This document shows positions 17,718 to 23,180 of a stretch of 23,180 bases of DNA, piece after piece (the stretch's first letter is position 1; each line of letters opens with the position of its first letter). The translations under genes were made by a program, and so were the position numbers. The DNA comes from Russula earlei (lineage: Eukaryota; Basidiomycota; Agaricomycetes; Russulales; Russulaceae), in the NCBI GenBank assembly GCA_025769875.1, contig JAGFNK010000743.1:1-23180 (forward strand), written 5' to 3'. The notes beneath the pieces were generated by a model. That model was not told where the DNA came from. It searched no databases and saw only the letters and a program-made list of their open reading frames with translations.

Positions 17718-18806
17718 TTACCCCTGGTGGGAACTGTTTTTAAGCGCTTTTGGATATTTCTGGTGGAAGTCTCTGACAAGCAGTAGTGCTTTTGATAGGT
17801 TAGATGCTGGTTCCCAAGTATTCTCTGCGGCGGTGTATCCTTTCCACTTAACTAGATATTGAATCCCTTTGCAATTTGGAGAGAGTCATGAGTCTAGGAC
17901 TTGTTCTACTTTGTATTGTTCTTCTCCTTCCATTAGTATAGGTGGTGGTTTTGAAAAGTTAGGTCCATGGGCATTGGTTTCTTTATAAGGCTTGATCAGG
18001 GAATGATGAAAGACTGGGTGTATTCTCCAAGACTTTGGTAATTCAAGGCAAATGTTTACTGGGTAGGCAGTTATGACTTTAAATGGCCCATAGCATCGAG
18101 GAGCTAGTTTTGTCTTTGGATGAGAAGTTCGTAAGTTTGTAGCTTCCAACCATACTTGGTCTCCTTCTTTGAAGTGAAAGGTTGGGGTTTGAGGTCCTGA
18201 TTGTTTCATGATTTCTGTTGCTTGGTTTAGGGAGGCAGCTACTTCTTGTCTTAGTTGGTTTAATTTTGTCAATCGTTCTTGGATCAAGGGGGATTTCAAT
18301 GTAAAGGTAAGGGGTGGAGCAAATGTTGGGTTAAAGCCATACCAGACTTCAAAAGGAGGTTTATTAGTAGCACTGTGTTGTCTAGTCTTGGTTTACTGGT
18401 TCTGTTTCTCCATCTGTCTGTGGGTGGTACACGGTGCTAAGTGATACCTTGATGTTCAGTTTCTTCCATAGTTCTTGAGTAGCTTTTGCTGCAAATTGGG
18501 GGCCTCTGTCCAATATTATTTGAGTTGGGAGGCCTATTCTTCTCCTGACATTATTCATGATTAGTGTCACTGTTTCTTCTGCTTTAATTGTCTTGTGACA
18601 AGGAGTAATGATTATTGCTTCGCTGAATCAATCTACAATGACCAGGAGGCTGTCAAAGCCTTGTGAGATTGGTAGGTCTGTAATGAAGTCCATTGTGATG
18701 CTCTTCCATACTTCTCTTGCTGGGGTGATTGGTACAAGGGGTGTTTCTGTCTTTGGGCAGTTTTTTGTGCTTTGGCAAGTTGCGCATCCTTCTACATAAC
18801 TTTTAT
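17718..18806 (-). pseudogene. Chromovirus integrase with C-terminal chromodomain, decayed
   Basis: From 18806 down: a zinc-finger end (SYVEGCATCQSTKNCPKT), then SITMDFITDLP with the first catalytic Asp. A stop follows VIVD (CGA-to-TGA type). Next are ILDRGPQFAAK (second Asp) and YHPQTDGETEPVNQ (Glu; usual reading QTERVNQ). At about 18370-18385 the frame shifts and roughly 35 residues normally found here are missing, resuming at HSATNKPPFEVWYG. The C-terminal part (17886-18299) has FKEGDQVWLEATN, APRCYGPFKV and HPVFHHSLIKPY (GPY/F). A TGA at 17886-17888 interrupts the chromodomain YKVEQVLDS...YLVKWKGY...NTWEPASNL, ending at 17718. Chromodomains direct insertion to marked heterochromatin. Confidence 0.88.
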
Positions 18807-19571
18807 TGCCGTTTTCAGCACACTTGGCAGAGCTTGAATTCCACCCAAATCAGTGCAGAAAACCCCCTCAAATGTGCGGGATGAATATCTCCCTCAAAAC
18901 ACCTTCAATTCATATAAAACCTATTGTCCCTGAATCGCCTGAATGAGGGCTAGGCAGCCCCATTGTTTTCATGAGATTTGAATGAGAATTGGTGGAGCTG
19001 GACTCAAGCAACCGCCACATGTGTATTAGATGAATTACAACTCAAAATCGTGGTCAATGTCTATTATGTTTCCCTCATGTTGTACCCATGGGCTGTCTTG
19101 AGGCAGCCCCATAGTGTTTTTGACTGGGAGGAGCACCTAGTGGGAACACGAGGATGTGTTTGTTCATTCAACTGCACTCAGGTTCACACAGATGATAAGA
19201 GGACAACAGGGCAACTTCATTCAAGATGGTAGCATATACAGGTGGGAACTAAGGGTAAGGGACAGGAAAAGCACAAAAGACAGGCATATGAAAGGAAATC
19301 TAGACATAAGAAGGGGACTGAAGCTGGACAACACAAGGTATCGAGTCGTGGTCTCCAGCGGCTGTGGTAGTGGCATGTGGCAATTTGTGAAAGATGGCCA
19401 AGGCCAGGTGTGGTATTGAGGGGTGTGGTCGAGTCACAATGCAAGGGGGAGACAATGCAAAGGAGAGGCTGGAGGGGGGATAGGGAGAGTGCTGGTGGGT
19501 GGTCGCTTGGGCGCTGATGGCGCTGCCAAATGCAATTGTGGGTGGGATGATTGGAGAGATTGGATGGCAGA
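18807..19571. other. Unassigned sequence upstream of LTR2 copy 2
   Basis: No gene or family is recognised. The motif AGGCAGCCCCAT appears twice (about 18952 and 19103), hinting at a degenerate ~150-bp repeat. From about 19200 the sequence is purine-rich. Proline/serine-rich minus frames here continue, after removing LTR2 copy 2, into 20759-21098, so both pieces are one original region. Confidence 0.4.
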
Positions 19572-19842
19572 TGTCACAGTAACTAGCCATGTCAGTTCTC
19601 AAGCCAGAAAATGAGTTGATAGTAACGATGTATTCAAGAAATGGGCTGGTTCCTGTGTATAGAGAGTAAGGATCCCTGCAGCGGTCGAAGTGTTTTATGC
19701 TAAACAGGTTATGGCCAATAGACCCTTCCTAGTATGACTTGGTCCATTGAGAAGCTAGGGTAAGTTTGTAATGGGATAGACTAGGGCTGGTTCCACTAGC
19801 TATATGCATTCAAGTCTGTTGAAGACCTTGAACAATGCAGAG

Positions 19843-20137
19843 TGTTGGATATACAATCTGTCATATAGATTAATCCACTTCACTGTACCCAAGGCTAGGT
19901 AGCTCAGTGGTTAGAGCACCTGGTATATATCTGGGAGGTCCTGGGTTCAATCCCCAGTCTGGCCATTTTCTTAATTGCACCAGGATATAGGGAATCATGT
20001 GAGTGCATGTCAACCCCCTCCTCTGAGGTCCCCAGGTTGGGTCACATAGTGTTGAACCCACAAGTCGGACCCATGAGGGTGGCAATGACTAAGCACCTCC
20101 TCTGAGGTCCCTTTATCTGTGGTTGCATTTCACAACA
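19843..20137 (+). mobile_element. LTR3 copy 2: tRNA-bearing LTR-like element
   Basis: A 295-bp element with the same termini as copy 1 and a perfect CAGAG duplication (19838-19842, 20138-20142). The empty site is visible in LTR2 copy 1 near 8275-8290. About six differences separate it from copy 1, so both insertions are recent compared with the heavily decayed LINE and gypsy. Confidence 0.92.
19893..19965 (+). tRNA. tRNA-like gene inside LTR3 copy 2
   Basis: The same 73-nt cloverleaf as at 13449. Differences: the D loop has GTGG (closer to the A-box consensus) and the 3' anticodon strand is CTGGG, still fully paired with CCTGG through G-U pairs. The loop is again TATATAT with A at position 33. 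TTTT follows at 19966-19969. Confidence 0.7.
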
Positions 20138-20758
20138 CAGAGAGAGTAGAGGAAGGTAGGTCTTTAAAGGAGGAGAGCTCTTCTCAGTGGAGTGAAGAGA
20201 GACTCTTAGGGAAGGAAAGGATAGGTAGAGTAGATGGCGGTTGGTGTGTGTGAAGAGTTGGTGAGATGGAGATGTGGATGTGGTTTGAGGATTAGAAGTG
20301 AAGTGGGTTGCAGGCGAATATGTTGGACAAGAGTAGGTTGGATTCTACAAGAGACCAAGCTTAGGGCTTTGGTCACAAAGTACTGAGCTTATATATACAG
20401 GAGAAGTGCAGCAATAGCTGCACTTTGACTGTGCTACTGGTATAGTAGGAGTCATAATAAGTAGGAGTCATAGAAATGAAGCCACAAATGAGTCATAACC
20501 AAGTAACTGTGCTGTGCAGTAAATGCACAGCATTGCACAGTCAAATCTAAGAGATGGATATAAATGGAAAGAGAACCAAACAAAGGGGAAGTAAAAGCAA
20601 TCCAGTGTTACCTCGACGTGTATGGATCACATGATAACACAGAAGGGATCACAAGACATAAGAGATCATGAGACCAGTAAGTAAAGGGATGTACGAAGGC
20701 AAGCAGTCCATAGCAAAAGTAAGAAGTAAATGTAAAAGGAAAATGGTGTAACAGCAGA

Positions 20759-21098
20759 TGTGAGGTAGAGGAGCGAGGGGTGTGGATGTAGAAAGGGAGA
20801 GGGAAGATGGTGGCAGGCTGGGAAATGGATGCATAGGCAGCGTGCAGATCTCTGACTAACAAAATGAGAGACTAGTAAAAGGGGAGAAAAAGCATACTGA
20901 AACGTACAGTAGCAACACCATCCGATGGCAATGAAGATGGCGGTGTGGTACAGGGCTCTTTGGCAGTGTGTTGGGACTCATCAGTGCATGGTGAAGGTGG
21001 GGGTTTTGAGGGCAAGGGAGTGCGGCAGTTGTTGGGGGCAAGGTGGTGTGCTGGCAGCGATGATGATGATGTGAGGACGAAGAGGAGATGGCACAAAA
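20759..21098. other. Unassigned purine-rich sequence
   Basis: Continuation of 18807-19571 beyond LTR2 copy 2. It has a GATGATGATGATG run near 21058 and Pro/Ser-rich minus frames without a recognisable domain. It ends at LTR1 copy E. Confidence 0.4.
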
Positions 21099-21313
21099 TG
21101 TCATGAACCATTCCCCGGAGAGGGCCCTTGAAGGACCCTTCCTTATTAGAGTTAACCCAGCCTCTATGGTGCCACCCTGTTCACACAGACAAAAGGGGTG
21201 AGTAGAGGTGTCCACAATATCACGCACACATTGTCATGTGAGTGATTCTCAGCACAATCAACATACAGCAAGCCCCACTTAGTGGCAACCCTTTTAGCAA
21301 TAAAAGACAGTAT
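21099..21313 (+). mobile_element. LTR1 copy E, first 215 bp
   Basis: It starts TGTCATGAACC and is colinear with copies B and C to AAAAGACAGTAT, where the copia LTR begins. The rest would lie beyond the copia element, outside the window. Confidence 0.88.
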
Positions 21314-21802
21314 TGTTGAAAATAGACGCAGTATGTGTGATTAGATAGCAGCAGATGATAAGATTGCAGGCAGATCTATCAGACAATAGTTCAGTTTGGT
21401 TGACACAAAACTAATATAAATAATGTACCTATCAGACAATAGCTACAACGCGTTGTCAGTACTGTGAGATAAGATGTCATAGTGTAAATACTCACTTCAG
21501 TTTTTTTTTTTTGCTTGACACAAAACTGAAGTGATCTACGTACTTTGTGGTGTTCTTAAGTACCTGAGACCGTCACTAGATGCAGTACAGTTAACTACAA
21601 TCATGGATCACTAAGTAAGTCCGAGGATCAGTTGTAAGTAGCTACCGATTGTCCTAAATCACTCTATCAATGTAACTAACGCGTGCTGCAGCGTATGAGC
21701 TGAGCCAGTGATGCCCAGTCTGGGTGATCCGACACATCAGCGCATCCGAGTTGTGATCACATCACAACACACCTGAGACTCTGGGCAGTGCGGATCTCAA
21801 CA
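21314..21802 (-). repeat. Ty1/copia 3' LTR
   Basis: A 489-bp LTR bounded by TGTTGA and TCAACA (inverted ends). Minus orientation is set by the adjoining polypurine tract and pol. The 5-bp flank AGTAT (21309-21313) should be repeated past the other LTR. It contains repeated TATCAGACAATAG blocks (about 21378 and 21431) and repeated TTGACACAAAACT blocks. Confidence 0.88.
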
Positions 21803-21810
21803 TCCCCCCA
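21803..21810 (-). other. Copia polypurine tract
   Basis: TGGGGGGA on the minus strand directly abuts the LTR start TGTTGAGATCC, the expected plus-strand priming site. Confidence 0.8.
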
Positions 21811-21835
21811 TGATTAAGGCAGTCGGTAGATTAGA

Positions 21836-23180
21836 TCAATTAAGACCCAACCCATCGACGAAGGTCCGGAGCAGCGCGTGAGTATGCGGCTTGGTGAGAC
21901 CATCTGCAAGCATCTCTCCTGTGGGAGTACGGATAAGTATGATCAGTCCGTCCTCAATGTATTGGCGGATGGCGTGATGCTTGATAGGGATATGCTTCGA
22001 CCATCTTCCGGTGACTGGGTTGAGCGCGAGGTCAACGGCGCCTTTGTTATCACCATGAAGCGGAATCGGATCGGAGATCTGATAGCCAATCTCGGAGAAG
22101 AAGCTCCGATACCACATGGCTTGATTAGCTGCGTCGGCTAAGGCCATATATTCGGCTTGAGTGGTACTTTGGGCAACAGTCTTCTGTTTGCGTGAGGTCC
22201 AGGAGATCGCAGCGCTGGAAAGTAGGAAGACATAGCCCGAGGTGGAACAGTAGTCATCTGCATTGTCTCCGAGGCTAGAGTCGGAGTACCCGTGTAATCC
22301 GGTATTGCGTGCACCATCATAACGCAGCTTTAGATCTGAAGTGCTGTTAAGATAAGATAGTACATATTTGGCAAGGCGTAGATGATGTGATGAGGGATTG
22401 GATGAGTATTGGGCAAGTCGAGAGACTGCAAATGATATATCTGGTCGTGTTCTGATCTGCACATAGAGAAGGCTGCCAATGATGCGTTGAAAATGCTTTA
22501 TTTCATCAGGTGTTGCCTCCCCGGAGTGCTTGACCAAGTGGACATCTGCCCCGGAGGGCAGCGGAGTGTGGACCAGATTGGAATCCGCCATCCCAAAGCG
22601 ATTGACGATCTCCGAGATGTACCTAGATTGATCAATGTCTAGTCGCTTAGCTGAGGCAATCACGCGTGACACGAATCCCAAGATAGGAGTTGATCTCGCC
22701 TAGATCAGTCATTTTATAGCACGTGGACAATGAATTCTTAATGTCTGCAATCAGTGGGAGTGAATCGCCTAAGATGGTGACATCATTGACATAGAGGATA
22801 ATGATTATGGTTTCCCCCACATCTTGGCGATGATAAACCCCAGCATCTGAGTGCGTGTGCGTGAAGCCGAGCCCAGTGAGAACTCCATGAAACTGTAAGT
22901 TCCATGCGTGCAAGGCTTGTTTGAGGCTGTAGAGAGCCTTCTTTAACCGACAGACTTTGTCTTTTTGTTCCGGAGTGATGAAACCTTGTGGTTGCTCCAT
23001 GTAGATCTCTTCCTCCAGTGTGCCATTAAGGAACGCCGACTTGACGTCCATTTGATGGATCTCCCAATCCTCTAGCGGGCCAACGCTAGGAGTAGTCTCA
23101 AAGACTCAAATCTGGCAACTGGTGAGAAAGTTTCATCATAATCAATCCCCTCCACTTGGGTGAACCCCTTTGCGACTCTA
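21836..23180 (-). pseudogene. Copia pol: reverse transcriptase and RNase H, frameshifted
   Basis: Three frames join. At the window edge is [22 protein letters not shown] in short pieces; a 1-nt indel near 23080 leads to [18 protein letters not shown] (23075-23040); a second shift near 22670 leads to the last frame. The RT has MDVKSAFLNG, LKKALYSLKQALHAW and the catalytic box YVND at 22782-22793, where YVDD is expected, so the first Asp is Asn. After it come GSLLYVQIRTRPDISFAV, GYSDSSLGDN (RNase H Asp), KTVAQSTTQAEYMAL (Glu) and the usual C-terminal KPHTHALLRTFVDGLGL. The enzyme would copy element RNA in cytoplasmic particles; this copy is dead. Confidence 0.92.

Larger units (their letters stand above)
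17434..18806 (-). mobile_element. Ty3/gypsy chromovirus remnant (3' part)
   Basis: On the minus strand the order is integrase with HHCC zinc end, catalytic core, GPY/F region, chromodomain, 3' untranslated region, polypurine tract and the first ~22 nt of a 3' LTR (TGTTACAAACC at 17455). LTR1 copy C cuts that LTR. The upstream side ends at about 18806, so gag, protease, RT and RNase H are absent. The LTR1 family is not this element's LTR: its start differs and copy C is in the opposite orientation. Confidence 0.85.
19572..20753 (+). mobile_element. LTR2 copy 2, solo LTR with nested LTR3
   Basis: It starts TGTCACAGTAAC, ends GGTGTAACA, and has a perfect GCAGA duplication at 19567-19571 and 20754-20758. 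Removing LTR3 copy 2 plus its duplication leaves 882 bp, equal to copy 1. Most differences from copy 1 are CpG changed to TpG or CpA. Confidence 0.92.
21314..23180 (-). mobile_element. Ty1/copia retrotransposon, 3' part (runs off window)
   Basis: LTR, polypurine tract, RNase H and RT are in copia order (integrase would lie upstream, outside the window). It was inserted in LTR1 copy E. The sequence is more CpG-rich than the LINE or gypsy, suggesting a younger insertion, though it already carries two frameshifts. Confidence 0.9.

Noticed and set aside
19870..20085. 71-codon minus ORF over LTR3 as a protein
   Set aside because: It is the antisense translation of the tRNA-like gene and flanks. 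Such translations recur in databases as artefacts of tRNA-derived repeats.

Overview
The window is a densely nested transposable-element graveyard with no intact host gene. The element mix fits a filamentous fungus, most likely a basidiomycete: a Ty3/gypsy chromovirus, a Tad-like LINE with zinc-knuckle ORF1, a Tc1/mariner DD34E element, a Ty1/copia element and several solo-LTR families, plus a captured piece of a fungal NUDT19-type Nudix gene. This taxonomic call is inference. Nearly every coding remnant carries CGA-to-TGA stops and Asp-to-Asn changes in catalytic motifs, as expected from deamination at methylated CpG or a RIP-like process.

Layout. 1-485: unassigned sequence with a short coherent frame. 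486-670 plus 6170-6560: a 5'-complete, 3'-truncated LTR of family LTR1 (copy A, minus), split by a Tc1/mariner element (671-6169, TA duplication). The left inverted repeat of that element is itself split by a 3.9-kb foldback element (720-4597, TA duplication). The foldback has two 1740-bp inverted arms and a 398-bp centre holding a Nudix gene fragment. 6561-7085: unassigned. 7086-15502: a minus-strand LINE with poly(A) end, ORF2 (endonuclease, RT, RNase H, zinc knuckle) and ORF1 (three CCHC knuckles). It is interrupted by an LTR2 solo LTR (8009-8889), an LTR1 solo LTR (11895-12855), and a ~543-bp insertion at the ORF1/ORF2 junction that itself carries a 294-bp LTR3. 15503-17433: LTR1 copy C with a second, inverted LTR1 (copy D) inside it. 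17434-18806: gypsy integrase and chromodomain remnant, minus. 18807-21098: unassigned sequence carrying LTR2 copy 2, which contains LTR3 copy 2. 21099-21313: start of LTR1 copy E, cut by a copia element (LTR 21314-21802; pol to the window edge, minus).

The most interesting item is LTR3. It is a 294-295-bp element with TGTTG...CAACA termini and perfect 5-bp target duplications at two independent sites (GGTTC, CAGAG), so it behaves like a solo LTR. Inside it lies a fully paired 73-nt tRNA cloverleaf with A and B boxes and an immediate TTTT terminator. This is the logic of plant Cassandra elements (a 5S rRNA gene inside an LTR) but with a tRNA gene. Second is the giant foldback, whose inverted-duplication breakpoint falls inside the captured Nudix exon. 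Third, both clean LTR1 insertions chose the same target, GCATG.

Insertion order can be read from the nesting: LTR1-A < Tc1 < foldback; LINE < 543-bp insertion < LTR3-1; LINE < LTR1-B and LTR2-1; LTR1-C < LTR1-D; LTR2-2 < LTR3-2; LTR1-E < copia. Removing each LTR with one target copy restores the LINE reading frame, which confirms the boundaries.
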